Part shown: in pieces, positions 46,326-58,945 of the stretch
How the letters are laid out: each line of letters opens with the position of its first letter
How positions within the stretch are numbered: the first letter of the stretch is position 1
Assembly: GCA_024529925.1 (NCBI GenBank)
Contig: JAFEUB010001203.1
Location: 62,001 to 126,000, forward strand
Reading direction: 5' to 3'
Length of the DNA stretch: 64,000 nt
Source of the DNA: Ophthalmolycus amberensis
Taxonomy: Eukaryota > Chordata > Actinopteri > Perciformes > Zoarcidae
Notes under the pieces: generated by a model
Told to the model about the DNA's origin: nothing
The model's input: only the letters and a program-made list of their open reading frames with translations
The model's database searches: none
Made by a program: the position numbers and the translations under genes

Positions 46326-48728
46326 ATATATGTTCAACGTTTTGGAAAGTTTCTCTCTGGGTAATACATTTATAAGTTGGGTAAAGTTACTGTACACCTC
46401 TCCACAAGCAATGGTTATGGCTAACGGTCTCACTTCAGCCCGGTTCACTCTCGGGCGAGGCACTCGTCAAGGTTGTCCACTGTCCCCGCTTCTGTTTTCC
46501 ACTGCCATTGAACCTCTGGCCGAGGCTATTAGAACAAACCCACAAATTAGTGGTATTAACAGTGGGAAAATGGAGCATATTATTTCATTATATGCGGACG
46601 ATATACTGCTATTTCTTTGTGATCCTGAACAATCAATTCCCTCTGTGCTAGAAACAATCAATGAATTTAGTAGTCTCTCTGGCTATAAGATCAATGCGGG
46701 TAAATCTACTGCCTTACCACTAGGAGGCAGTAGAGACCCAGAGAATGGTATATTATCTCCATTTAAATTATCTTATAATGGCTTTAAATATCTGGGAATC
46801 CAGATTTCCGACCAACTGGAAGATCTGGTGAAGATGAATCTGTCTCCTATCCTTAAACAGGTGAAACTCGATTTACTAAGATGGATGCCACTTCCAATTT
46901 CTTGGCTGGGTCGGATAGCCGTTATTAAAATGAATATACTCCCAAGAATTTTATATCCCTTACAAATGATACCTAATGACATCCCAAGTAGCTTTTTTAA
47001 AGACCTGCATAGGAGCATATCTAAGTTTATCTGGAAAAACAGACGTCCTAAAATGAGGCTGGAGAAACTTCAAATGCCAGTGGTAAATGGGGGTCTAGCA
47101 GTACCAAACTTTCAATACTATCACTGGTCTATACAACTGAAGAATGCATCAGAATGGGTGGCACAAGACCCCAAATCAATATGGTTAGACTTCGAATTGC
47201 AAGGATGTAACACGTTTTCATTGTCAAGCATACCATTCTTGAATAATGTTAAACAAGCATCGAGCATTAGGGACAACTTTATAATAAGTAACATCCTAAG
47301 CACATGGATAAAGGTAAAGAAGGCATTCTCCAACAATAGAAGATACTCTTTTTATGCACCGATTGTTAATAACCCCGATTTTACTCCTTCTTGCATGGAC
47401 TCTGGTTTTAAAGAATGGAACACATATGGGATTAAGGTAATAAATGATCTCTATAAAGGTGGCACTATGAAATCATTCAATCAACTTCAGGAAGAGTACG
47501 GGCTACCCAAGACTCACTTCTTCAGATTTTTACAAATACGCAGTTTCTTAAACTCTATAGCCCAATATAAGGAAGGTCATGGACCAGAGCAGATAGAGAC
47601 AATCATCCACCAGGTCTGTCAGCTGAAGAGGAAAAAAATAAGTTACATTTACCATAAACTGTTTTCTTTAAGCAATATAAGTACTCACAGCTGCAGGCAA
47701 TCATGGGAACGAGATCTTAAAACTGCAATCACAGATCGCCAATGGAAAACAATCATGTTAAATAGCAAAAGAATATGTAGCAATTACAAATCCCAAGAAA
47801 CTCAGTTTAAGATCATACATAAATTACAAACTACCCCATATTGCAGGAGGAAATATGACAAGGACTGCTCTGGAGTATGTGTAAGATGCAAGCAGCATGT
47901 AGGCACCTACGTGCACTTAATGTGGCTCTGTAATTCACACATTTTGGGTTGAAATTGGTAACCAAATATCCTCCATAACACAATGTCCTATTGAGCTCAA
48001 TCCTCTACAATGCATTCTAGGCCTAGACGCTGCCTCACCTGTATGAAACAGATATAAAAGAATCCTTAGTATTCTATGGTACTGTGCACGGTTATCAATC
48101 TTACAGCACTGGCTAGATGATGCAAAACCATCTGTTTCAAGTTGGCTCTATAATGTTCTTCAATTAATACCACTGGAAAGGCTCACACATGTTCTGCATG
48201 GAGACATAGATGGGTTCTTCTCTGTTTGGGACCCTGTTATGGATTATATTGGCGAGGAACATGCCGAAATCCTACTAAGAGGTTTTGCAATCGTGGGATC
48301 CAAGTGACTCTGAAGGAAGAAGGTCCACAATATTTTGTTTGTCACTGTGTGTGACTGTTTGTATGGTTGGCCGCCATATTGTATGTAACTCATGTGGAGG
48401 ACAATATTTGGCATATACAATGTATGGGCTGAAAAGTGGACGTGTGTAGGAGGGAGGTTTTTGTAACTTCGGGTTCCGGGGGACGCCCAGGGAGCTATAT
48501 TCATAATATTCATAATGTTTATTGGTATCTAGTGGAAGGATGATGACTTACATTTATTTACTTATTTTTGTTTTTGTTTTGTTTTGTTTGTTTTGTTCTT
48601 GTTTTTTGTATTTTTTTGTGTGTCAGGGATTGGTTGTTTGTGTGGTTGGCAGGTATGTTACGTGCTGTTCTGTTTGTGAGTGGCATGTCGTACTCCTGTG
48701 TAAACTGAAAATAAAAAGATTGAAAGAA
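46326..48728 (+). mobile_element. 5'-truncated L1/Tx1-like LINE insertion
   Basis: A 2.4-kb insertion starting inside the polymerase gene and ending in a 3' UTR with AATAAA (48710-48715) and AAAAGATTGAAAGA. It is flanked by an exact 16-bp target duplication, as expected from target-primed reverse transcription. There is no long poly-A; the tail is short and A-rich. A full-length relative would be roughly twice as long or more, so the 5' half is absent because of truncation at insertion. Confidence 0.93.
46330..48307 (+). pseudogene. L1-like ORF2 fragment (reverse transcriptase and C-terminal region)
   Basis: The 540-codon frame 46330-47952 begins within the polymerase: GRGTRQGCPLSPLLF (residues about 43-57), ISLYADDILLF (about 88-98, catalytic YADD), KINAGKSTALPLG, FKYLGIQI, then the long C-terminal region ending in a Cys/His cluster (CSGVCVRCKQHVGTYVHLMW). 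At about 47939 a frameshift occurs. The next frame continues as FWVEIGNQISSI and, after an in-frame TGA at 48044-48046, as LQHWLDDAKPSVSSWLYNVL to a stop at 48305-48307. The upstream endonuclease and early polymerase motifs are missing. The ATG at 46330 is only the first Met after the truncation point. The long intact part suggests a fairly recent insertion. Confidence 0.92.
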
Positions 48729-48744
48729 AGGAATGTCAAAGCAT
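48729..48744 (+). repeat. Right 16-bp target duplication of the L1-like insertion
   Basis: Exact copy of 46310-46325, directly after the LINE 3' end. Confidence 0.93.
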
Positions 48745-48782
48745 TACAGTTTTCACTTAGCTATTATTTGTTATGTTTGGAA

Positions 48783-48785
<3 letters not shown>

Positions 48786-48852
<67 letters not shown>
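48786..48852 (+). repeat. (GA)n microsatellite
   Basis: About 33 GA units, 40 bases beyond the LINE's right target duplication. A second short AT tract is at 48942-48956. Glu/Arg frames across it are artefacts. Confidence 0.97.
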
Positions 48853-48853
<1 letters not shown>

Positions 48854-48856
48854 CAT

Positions 48857-50620
48857 GCGGTTACGGGGCATGCACAGTAACCATTCGGCTACCAAGGGAC
48901 TCCAAATTGCAAATTATTTTAATTATAATACAAATGACATAATATATATATATATAAAATATATCATGTTTGTTGAGGCACTGAGCAGAGCCTTCGTTCA
49001 CAGTGCACTAAAGGGGAATATGTGGTCAAGGAACCAGAACATGCAGGATGAAGTAAACAAGGTGAGCGGTTTGCCCGGGAGCAGCTGTGGTTGAAGAGTT
49101 TTCCACCATTTCTGTTTAATTGCGAGACATAAAACCACGACTCTGGCTTCTTGCCCTTTAGAGTCAACTTAATTGACTCCTGTTTCACAACAGTTCCTCT
49201 GTCAGACATACAGAATGCCTTGTACTCCCTCACAGAGTCGCCCACGTGCTGCCGCCCAAAGAGCTCCTTCTAAACTGCACATTGCATATTCATCAGATTG
49301 AATTTGCCGTCACCTCAGGGATATCTTCCGGGGTGAAATACACTCCCTGCTTCTCTCACCTCCAGCTGGGGTGCTCAGTCTTGCATTGGCTGCAAACACA
49401 AGGAGGATTTTCATGTGCATAACTCAGTGGCCCCTGCTCTCTGCATGTTCATTTGCCAGGGTCACAGTAAGTCCGTAGCTTGGCTTGTTTTGATCCCACA
49501 GTCCTTGAACAAGAGTGGCCATCCTTGTCAGAGAAAGCACAGCTCTGGTGATCATGTGGTGATTCATATTCATAAGCAGGGAGGCAAGGAAGAGCTCCTG
49601 ACTGCCTACCAGCTATTTCACCTGATCCTACATGGGTCTTATGTAAATGCCTCTGCAGCTCTGTATACATTATTGAGATCAACTGAGAAAGTTGGAGGAC
49701 ATATGCTCAGCCACAGATGCTGTTAGGGCTTAAGGGAGATGGTGCTTTCTATCACATTAGTTTAGCCTGCATGTATCCAGCTCTACATATCTTTTAGTAT
49801 CCAGCTCAATAATCTTTAAGAGATACAACACTTAAGTGGAAGATGTTTCTGTAACTCGTGCTGCTGTTAAGTGTTTCTTCCTCTCCGCTGTCTCTGACTC
49901 ACTGCCTCTGTGCCGCAGCGTGTGCTGAATGAGCAGCAGCGATGCCAAACTAGTGGCTCCTTCTAAAGTAGCTCTCGTTATTAAAAAGACAGCCTGGGTA
50001 TTAACGGTGACCACAGATTGCATGGGGGGCACGGTAGAGGTGGTACTTTTCACCAAATTGAGGTTTGCACAGGAACAAATTACTAAATATATTATTTCAA
50101 GGTTATCGGAGGTTTACGGTGCGCTGAAAATCGTTGGAAGAGTCCGTATGGGCACAGGTGTTTTCAAATATTAACACACCAACTCAATAGCTGTCTTAAT
50201 TGCATGAAATGTCTCAAGCTAGTTAATAAGACACTCCCATCTGACATGGATGGCAATGGCCTCGGGGCAAAGACCCTGAACCTGTCAGCTGTTCATCTGT
50301 ACTCGTCTCCGTTCTCCTCCATGATTCAAAGCCTTTTTATTTCCGTAGCTTGAAATGAAAGCGTGGTGTGGAATACATTTAGTATGTTAGTATGTATTTA
50401 GTATGTGTTTAAGGTGTCATAAATCCATCTGAGTTTGACCCATATAACCAGCGTACTAAGCACTGAAACCGCCCACTCGCTGTGCCGCGTCTCGTCTGTA
50501 AACGTTCCCCAGATGGCAGAGTACGCAATGATATGATCAGAGGCTGAAGGAGCGGTGCTGTTGTTCCTGCCTCTCTCTGCACGCGGACACAAAGCTCCTT
50601 AGGATAAGTGTTGGTCTCCT
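48857..50620. other. Gene-free stretch
   Basis: No gene or recognised repeat apart from the short AT tract. Confidence 0.5.
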
Positions 50621-50624
50621 GGCA

Positions 50625-50745
50625 GCCCATCCATGTAATGCCCCCGGTTTGAATTCAGCACGGGGCATTTGTTGCATGTCATCCCCCCTCTCCACCCAAA
50701 TCTTCTGTCACTAACTGTCAGTACAAATCTTTAAATGCTAAGGGG
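50625..50745 (+). mobile_element. SINE fragment, same family as 22430
   Basis: GGTTTGAATTCAGCACGGGG has a tRNA B-box-like start. GCATTTGTTGCATGTCATCC and CTAACTGTCAGTACAAA follow the order of the copy at 22430-22615 (GCACGGGACATTTGTTGTG ... CAACTGTCTAATAAAA). The 5' part is missing. Confidence 0.55.
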
Positions 50746-51597
50746 GATATTCCTCAAGATCTAGGTGCTAACAACAGGCAAATCGTGTTTTTCTTTATTT
50801 GCTAAACTCATCTGAAAATATAACTTCAGGGAACGGCAGGTGTGACATCTCGTATTATCAGAAGTACATGGAGGATGAGCGACTAACCAAGGTGGAAACA
50901 TAAATGAGAAGAGGCATGAGGTAGTTACATTAACAGAGCTCTACTGGAGACCATTTCTGTCCACTATGCAACATCCTGTTATTTTTCACACAGTTTTCCC
51001 TTTTTGTTTCCCACAGCTGCCTCCTGCTTATTTTTTTCTGACATTTAAAGGCTCATAGCAACAGTTCCATATTAGTAAAACAGCCAGGAATACATATTCA
51101 GTTGATCCTTACATTAGTGTTATTTAATCAAAGTAGTTTAAAAGTTTTACCAAAAGTCTCCAAGAGGGACGTTTCCTCACTCTTTCAGTTCCTGGACTTT
51201 TAGTTGAATTGATGACATATTTCATATTTCCTCTCAGTCTTTCTCTGACAGGATGAACACATGCTTGCAGCTCTAAAAGGGACTCAGACTAATGTTCCAA
51301 GTTCAGCAGCAGAAAACATTTTCCTTTGCACTCCATTACTTTTCAAACATGCACAGCACGCGTGTCAAAATGATTTCAACAGCTCTCATTGACACCCGAC
51401 ACCATGGTACTTATCTGTAGAGTGCATAAACATCCAGTTTCTCTTTCAGATCAAGTCTCGAAGCTGTGCTCCATTAATGATGTTTAGAAGATCTCTGTTT
51501 GACAAGCTTGTAATGATTCTGTTTTTCAAGTTGTTCTGTGTGTCATACCCCTGTGTAATTAGGGTGACAGACATGCAGCCTGGCTATCTGCAGGAGT
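50746..51597. other. Gene-free stretch
   Basis: No gene or repeat recognised. Confidence 0.5.
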
Positions 51598-51930
51598 TAA
51601 AGGGATAGTTCACTCCAATATACATGTGTCCTCTTAACCTGTTGTGCTATTTATCAATCCACATTGTTTTGGTGTTTTGGAGAAATCAGCAGTAGAGATG
51701 TCTGACTTCTCTTCAGTAAAATGGGACTAGATGACACTCTGCTTGTGGTGCTCAAAGCGCCAAAAATTAAAAAACTCAACATGGTATATGGACTTGTACT
51801 CATACAGTACTTTTCTAGTCTTGCGACCACTCAAAGCTCTTCAACACATGTCATCATTCACCCATTCACACCCTGATGACAGGGTTAACAGCAATGTCTA
51901 TTTCCAGAAATCATGACGCGATTACTTCCA
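51598..51930 (+). repeat. Dispersed repeat interrupted by a nested insertion
   Basis: TTAAAGGGATAGTTCACTCC, GTGCTATTTATCAATCCACA, GCTTGTGGTGCTCAAAGCGC and AACAGCAATGTCTATTTCCA form one teleost repeat. The rearranged copy at 5109 shares parts of it. Between AAAAACTCAACA and AACAGCAATG a separate sequence is inserted (next entry). Confidence 0.6.
51783..51891 (+). mobile_element. Short element nested in the 51598 repeat
   Basis: TATATGGACTTGTACTCATA, CAGTACTTTTCTAGTCTTGC, GACCACTCAAAGCTCTTCAA and TCATTCACCCATTCACACCC match a very common short teleost element as I recall it (GCGCTTTTCTAGTCTT type). The host repeat's AACA occurs on both sides and may be a small target duplication. Confidence 0.55.
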
Positions 51931-54900
51931 GATCATTGATAATGATTCAGGTGTTAACAGTCCCTCTAAAGATTTGCAGTGTATGCAGCACATTATTTAT
52001 GCATCTCTGTTTAGATAAGAGGCACCTTCACCTCGTCTTGTCTCATTCCCACCTACATGTCCCACTGAGTCGCCTTATTAAAATGCTGAAAGGCACACAG
52101 GAACATGCCTCGGCTCACAATATGCTCTCCATCAGACGCATGCTTGGTGTTCCACGTGCAGCAGTGGCTCATCCCTTTGTCGTAATGAGAAAAGAAAGAG
52201 AACGTTTGGCCTCCTCTCTTTGTACCAACCTCTGCTTTTCATAGCAATGCTGCTTATTTTCTCCAGGGTGTGATCCATTGTTGGTGCATTGTTGTCTGCT
52301 GCACATTGGGAATGCCTTTATGCCGATTCCTTTTCATGCTGGATTCTGGTTGTGCGAGTGTTGATGCTCTGGGCAAGGGCTTATTGGTTTTTGAGTTTCT
52401 CCCAAAAACTATCTTGCAAGCGGAATCTTTTATTTTTTTTACGTTATATGATCTAGGTTTAGCAGTACACAAAGACGTTTTAACAGCAGTCGGAAACTAT
52501 CAGGCAGATCCCTTGAATTTTGTTTGTATGGTCTTTTCACTTTTCACTTTCACTCATCTCGTCTCATCACATTTTATCCTTTTGCTTTTAAGATGTGGTA
52601 TAATGACACACACTAGATCGACTAAAGAGTCTGTTTCTGCTCCTGCATTGTAGAATATTTCTTTGTTTGACATTCATAACTCAGTGGGGCAAACTGAAGG
52701 AAAGGGAGATTACATGAATTACAGAGAAAATAGATGGATTCATCTTCCTCTCTCTTTTCTCTCCATCCCACCACCTTGTGCATTGACAACGCTCCTCAAC
52801 CGTAATATGAAATCTTAACAGTTAAACGGCCCGGTGATTCGGAGGCAGCCACAGATGAGCAGTAAGGCTGACATGTTTGGTCCATATCAGGAATCGTCCA
52901 GCACGGCCTTTGCACCGTGCATCAGTGGTGTCACAGTCGGAGCTCATTAGTTTGGATTATGGGGCTCTGCCAGGGACCAAGACTTGTTATGGAGACTCCC
53001 CAGTCAAGTCTTTTTCATAGAAGAGTCTTTGAATGTGTTTATTCAAAGCAAATCCTCAAGTGAATGTCTTTAAAAGCATTACATGATTGATGATTGAACA
53101 TGTTTGAGATGTACAGTAAGGGTAAATAGTGTGGAAAGACAAAGTAATGTTAGCACTGCAGTAAAGTGCTTTATGAGTATTATAAACAGGATTAGGCAGA
53201 ACACAGACGGCTTGCACACAGATCTGTGGTGTATTATAGGTTTTTAATTTCAAAGTTGAGTGAACAGTCGAGGAGCACAAAGTAAATCCATATGCCGAGA
53301 AAATCACCCTGTGTACTGAGAGTTAAGAGTGAACAGTGATAGCAGCAGCACACTGCAGGGCTTTTGGGCTTTCTGTTTTAATATCTTGGTCAGACGCATT
53401 ACATTTGTTAGACTTTTTCTTTTCTATTACTTCTGAAAGTGCACACAGAGGTCTGGATCAGGGCGAGCAGATGCAGTGGTAAATTGGAAAACAAGTTACA
53501 CCACCTTTCTCCAATATATTCATTATGAATATGAGGAAAAGTATATTGGATTAGTGTTACTTCCTGATTTCTCAAATGTGCTTTCATGTGGGGATACAAT
53601 TCTGAAAACAATGATATCCGAGATTACAAGCAGGCATAGACTCCTCGTAATCGCTGAGAAAACAGATGCTTTTCCACCGCATCTCTGCACTGAAGGTCTC
53701 ATTAACTCTTTTTTGCCTTTTCACACATGTTTTGTGCTGTCTTTTAATACCGAGCCCTGGGTTAAAAATAATAATCTGTGTAGTCTCACTCCTCTCGTTA
53801 TTCTCCAACAAAGGATTTCACACCGCCCTCGAGGAAGTGCAGCGCATCGCTTCATTAAGCGATTGAATGTTATGCTGTTTAAAGTGCTCTGATGTAACCT
53901 ACTTCTGGTTTTGCTACAGGGCATACTTTTTGCAAAAAACGAAACATGCTGTAAAAACCGCACATGAACTCTCACAAGCATGCATGATGACTGCTATTGT
54001 GATGGAAGGTTGGACATAAAGACCTGGTGTCGTGAAAAATACATTTTCCTAAGTTTCATGACCATCTTTTCCTCGTCCTCCTGATCTAACAGCAGGTGAG
54101 GCAGGTGTGTGTGGAGCCAGCAGTCCACTGCTGCTCCGTATAAGTCCGACCCACATTTTTAGCGCTTGTATCAAATGCAAAGGATTTGATTTATCTGTAA
54201 AATATTCAGGTTCTCAGAGAATTACGTCACACGAGAGAAGGCACAGATGCTCTAATTTCAGTTTCACTGGGACTTTCATGTGTTTTTATGGCCCATCCTC
54301 CATCTTCCAGCCTGTCAACAGGTGATCGGTAGAAGCACTGTAGAATACAGATTGGTGAGGCAGCTGGCGTGGCCCCTTGGGTCTCTCTGCTCCACCTGGA
54401 ATCTCTTTGGGACCTCACCTGGTGTCCCCGTAGAGAAAGCAGAGCCTTTCCACATATTGACTCTCAGTCAGCTCAGTGTAAAAGATCAAATTACAGCTAC
54501 AATCTCGGGGGGGCTGTCACTTAATCAGGTTCGTAACTTGTGAGACACCTGAGACCGACTGACATAGGAGGTTTATGTTTTTTAGGCTACCGTTCCAATG
54601 TGAGCAAAACTTGATGCAGCAGTGCAGAGTGGGAAATGCAAAAGAAGTGCTAACAGTCTTTACTTCACTTCCCCGCTAAATATCCCATCGACAGCTCTGT
54701 TCTTCCAGTGCGCCATTGACCCGAGTCAACCGATGCTTCTGACAGACGGCAGAACACTAAATCATGCTTTAGTGGCTCAGTGACCACTGATTTTCTGCCA
54801 GAGCCCATCACATTAGTGACATTAGGCTCCGGCTCCCCCCTCCTCCCAGATAACGACGGAAAGCATTTCTCAGGGCTTTTAAACACTTCTTGGAGACTTA

Positions 54901-55783
54901 TCTACGGCCCTGATGGCCTGTCCACACTAATCCATTTCAGCTCTGCACCTCCCTTTTACCTTCCTATTGATAAAGTGGTACTTATTTATTAGACTTGAAG
55001 CTGACAGAACAGCTCTTAAGGGAAATAACTTGTTTCTTCTTCTTTTTTTAATTTGAAATGGTTTTAGAGGATATGGGAAAGCCATTTTAATTATATGAGC
55101 TTTCATTTCATATACTCAACATCCTCCTCTCTAGTTTCCAAATACCAGTCATGGCATACAGCATTTTAATAGTCCCCAATAAAACTCTTGTTTAAGTTAA
55201 TGTATCATTAAATTGAAATATAATAGTTCATACAGTGTCATTTTCTCCATTGTGCTGAACGGGCCTGGGCTGGAATCAGATCCTGTGAGAGTGAGTGTGA
55301 GTGTGTGTGTGCTGGGTGGGCTTATTGACACTTAGCTAGAGAAGAATAATTGGAGCTCTGAAGAGAAATGAGAGAGAGGTAGACGGTGAGAAAGAGGGTG
55401 AAGTTAGGGGAGAGAGATGAGATAGAGGGTCTAATCTATGAGGTGTCAGCCCAATGCCAGATGAAATCCACCACTCATTTGATGAGGAAAGGCCTTGAGG
55501 TGCAGAGCTAATAGGAGGGATTGGGAGAAGGATGGCTCCAATCTACAGGTCAATCCTGTTCAGGGTTCCCCACCACTGAAAGGACAGACGGATTATTAGA
55601 GCTGGAGGCTCAGGAAAACCTTCTTAGATCAATTTAAACTATCACGACCACAGCTAGCCGGCAAAAAGTGATCCCCAACTACTGTGCCTGGGTGTTTATG
55701 AAGACGCTTTGGGAAAATTGTAACAATCAGGCAATATTTTACAAAAACAGCATCTCTTTTTCACCTGAGGAAGGTCGTGGCAA
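51931..55783. other. Gene-free stretch
   Basis: Frames of up to 138 codons (52270, 53476) show no family features and overlap frames on the opposite strand. No repeat of note. Confidence 0.5.
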
Positions 55784-56966
55784 GGGGAGTGATGGTGGAT
55801 GGATGGGGGAGAGATGGGGGAGAGATGGGGGATGGATGGGGGAGAGATGGGGGAGAGATGGGGGAGAGATGGGAGATGGATGGGGGAGAGATGGGAGATG
55901 GATGGGGGAGAGATGGGGGAGGGATGGGGGATGGATGGGGGAGAGATGGGGGATGGATGGGGGAGAGATGGGGGATGGATGGGGGATGGATGGGGGAGAG
56001 ATGGGGATGGATGGGGGAGGGATGGGGGAGAGATGGGGATGGATGGGGGAGGGATGGGGGAGAGATGGGGATGGATCGGGGAGAGATGGTGGAGAGATGG
56101 GGGAGAGATGGTGGATGGATGGGGGAGAGATGGTGGATGGATGGGGGAGAGATGGGGATGGATGGGGGAGAGATGGTGGAGAGATGGTGGATGGAGGGAT
56201 GGTGGAGAGATAGTGGAGGGATGGTGGAGAGATCGGGGAGAGATGGTGGATGGATGGGGGAGAGATGGTGGATGGATGGGGGAGAAATGGGGATGGATGG
56301 GGGAGAGATGGTGGAGAGATGGTGGATGGAGGGATGGTGGAGAGATGGTGGAGGGATGGGGGAGAGATGGTGGATGGATGGGGGAGAGATGGTGGATGGA
56401 TGGGGGAGAGATGGGGGAGAGATGGTGGATGGATCGGGGAGAGATGGTGGATGGATGGTGGATGGATGGGGGAGAGATGGGGTAGAGATGGTGGATGGAT
56501 GGGGGAGAGATGGTGGATGGATGGGGGAGATATGGTGGAGGGATGGTGGAGAGATGGGGGAGAGATGGGGGAGAAATGGTGGATGGATGGGGGAGAGATG
56601 GTGGATGGATGGGGGAGAGATGGGGGAGAGATGGTGGATGGATGGGGGAGAGATGGGGGAGAGATGGTGGATGGATGGGGAGAGATGGTGGAGAGATGGG
56701 GAGAGATGGGGGAGAGATGGTGGATGGATGGGGGAGAGATGGGGGAGAGATGGTGGATGGATGGGGAGAGATGGTGGAGAGATGGGGGATAGATGGGGGA
56801 GAGATGGTGGATGGATGGGGGAGAGATGGTGGATGAATGGGGGAGAGATGGGGGAGAGATGGTGGATGGATGGGGAGAGATGGTGGAGAGATGGGGGATA
56901 GATGGGGGAGAGATGGTGGATGAATGGGGGAGAGATGGGGGAGAGATGGGGGATGGATGAGGAGAG
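55784..56966 (+). repeat. 1.2-kb G-rich minisatellite
   Basis: Irregular tandem units built from GGGGGAGAGATG, GTGGATGGATG and GGGATGGATG, roughly 8-17 bp in register. The plus strand is G/A/T with only a handful of C in over 1.1 kb, so composition skew is extreme. In the right two-thirds GGTGGATGGAT units predominate; in the left third GGGGGATGGAT units. Because no unit supplies a stop in most frames, frames of 374 codons (plus) and 402 codons (minus, Pro/Ser/His-rich) span it. They have no non-repeat domain and I do not call them genes. Confidence 0.97.
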
Positions 56967-57781
56967 CATGTCGAGGGCCAGCAGTGGGCTACGTCTTTAG
57001 GGAGCTAATGCTGTTATCTCAGGGAGTGTACCTGTCACTAATCTGATTGTGGTCCTTTCATTCTCTCCGTGGCAGATTGATGTTGAATAATCAAAGGTGG
57101 TAGTGCCCAGACAAAGCACAAGGCCACAGGGATTAGTTCCCTTCTAGGAGACATTGATTTGGTTTTAATCCCCACAAATATTAATGGACTGCTGAGTGGA
57201 GGGGCCCACATACAAGGCTGGGTTTCTCTGGGAGCTGAGGCTCTCCATTCCCCCGTCTGGAATCTGTGGTGTTGTTCAACCACAACAAAAGGAAGAAGGA
57301 TCACTCGAGCTGTAAATCAAAAAAGCGTGTTATCACAGTTCCACTCAGATAAACGTTGACTGTGTGTCTTGCTCTTTCTAATGCCTGCTGATTGTGGGCG
57401 GCCCTGCCTGGCTCCAGAGGAGCTGGTGTGCTGCCATGTTTGCACACCAACTGGCAGCAAAGTAGGCACGAAGGGGCCAAAGATCTTTGATGATCAGCGG
57501 AGCAAAAAAAAGAGAGAGCGAGCCCTCTGGAGGAATGGCTTTCATCCTCTCTGTCTCTGTATCTCTTCATCGCTATCAACCTCTCTCGTTATGATGATGC
57601 GTAGCAACCAGCGGAGTACACTGAATCATAAAGGAGAGCTCTGAACTCAATTGTGTGCCGTACAAAAAAAGGTTTTGTATTCATTGTGTCTAAGCAAGCC
57701 GCACATCAATAGTGCTCATTCAGATCATTCATCCGCACAATCCACCCGCAGGCCATGCCTCGTTGTGCTTGTTTATGCACT

Positions 57782-57784
<3 letters not shown>
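56967..57784. other. Gene-free stretch
   Basis: No gene or repeat recognised. Confidence 0.5.
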
Positions 57785-57835
<51 letters not shown>

Positions 57836-57844
57836 GTGTGTGTG

Positions 57845-57888
<44 letters not shown>

Positions 57889-57892
57889 TGTG
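57785..57892 (+). repeat. Compound (TG)n-(TGCG)n microsatellite
   Basis: About 24 TG units, a TAGG interruption, about 10 more TG units, then about eight TGCG units. Alternating purine-pyrimidine throughout. Confidence 0.97.
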
Positions 57893-58790
57893 GTTGTGTA
57901 TCTAAGCTCTTGTGTAGGTGAAACTGGCAGTCTTCTCTGGGAAACTGGTAAGACGGCAAATATTGGAGCGACGCAGGTCACACCTTGGGAAAAGCGGAAG
58001 GCTTCACGGAGCTCGCCTGCCGTGTCCTTGAATCCCAGCGTTTCTCTCTCGTCCTCCCACTCTCTCCCCCCCGAGTCGGTTCAACCCAGTTAACACACAA
58101 TACACCCGGGCAAAGCCTGGGAACGTCATGCCACAGAGCAAAGGGCCGTTAAACCGGAGGAAATTGCTCATCACCACGGGCTTGCCTTCCTTTCTCTCCA
58201 TGCAGGCCTAATGTTATTACACTGTGCCTCAGTCGCCGGCCGCCTCGGCCTGTGGACTGCCAGTCTGTCTGCTGCGCCTTCATCTCTCTGCTCCGATGAT
58301 GAGCCGGTTGAGTTGCAGCTGGAATGACAGATGCCTGTCAGTCTCACTGACTCTGACGAATGGGGATTAGCTCCTCGGTCGACATGCGAGGAATTCTAAG
58401 AGTCTCACGATTATATCCACCCACGAAACAAAGGGGTCAGTGTAACTGAAAGCGACTGCTAAGAAATAAGCCACTAACTTGCACAGAAAATTGGCATTCA
58501 ATGTGATAGAGAGAAAATTGGTCCAATTGCAATTTTATATCTTCCAGCAGCTGGCTCAGAGTATTTTCCATTTCATAAACTGTGTTCAGCATGAGTCTGT
58601 TAGCTTTCTCTGTGGCACATTCTGAGGCCGATGAGATCAGATGAACCAATAACTGACCTGGACTTAGTTTTCCCTGTGATGTTATTAAATATTCTATCAC
58701 TCACTTCAAACACTTCCTAAATTGGCCTAAAAACGTGAGAGCTGCATGGATGTAGCTTTTGTAAACCTGATGTTGTATGAGAGTATCTGT
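57893..58790. other. Gene-free stretch
   Basis: No gene or repeat recognised. Confidence 0.5.
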
Positions 58791-58794
58791 ATCT

Positions 58795-58945
58795 GAGCTA
58801 ACATGTGGATCCATGTTGCTGTCGTGTGTTAGCATGCTAACATTTGCTACAGCTGAGGCTGATGTAATCAGCCTGTGATCACTTTTACAGGTGTTTGGTC
58901 ATAAACCAAAGTACCGGTATTTGACAAAGTGAAATGTTGCCCTCT
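58795..58945 (-). repeat. Dispersed repeat, minus-strand copy related to 7995
   Basis: GTTAGCATGCTAACATTTGC, CAGCTGAGGCTGATG, GGTGTTTGGTCATAAACCAA, read on the minus strand, follow the right part of the family at 7995 as I remember it. Confidence 0.5.

Noticed and set aside
55761..56969. 402-codon minus-strand and 374-codon plus-strand frames
   Set aside because: Both are translations of the minisatellite in its stop-free frames. No non-repeat domain or start context exists, and the opposite strand is equally open.
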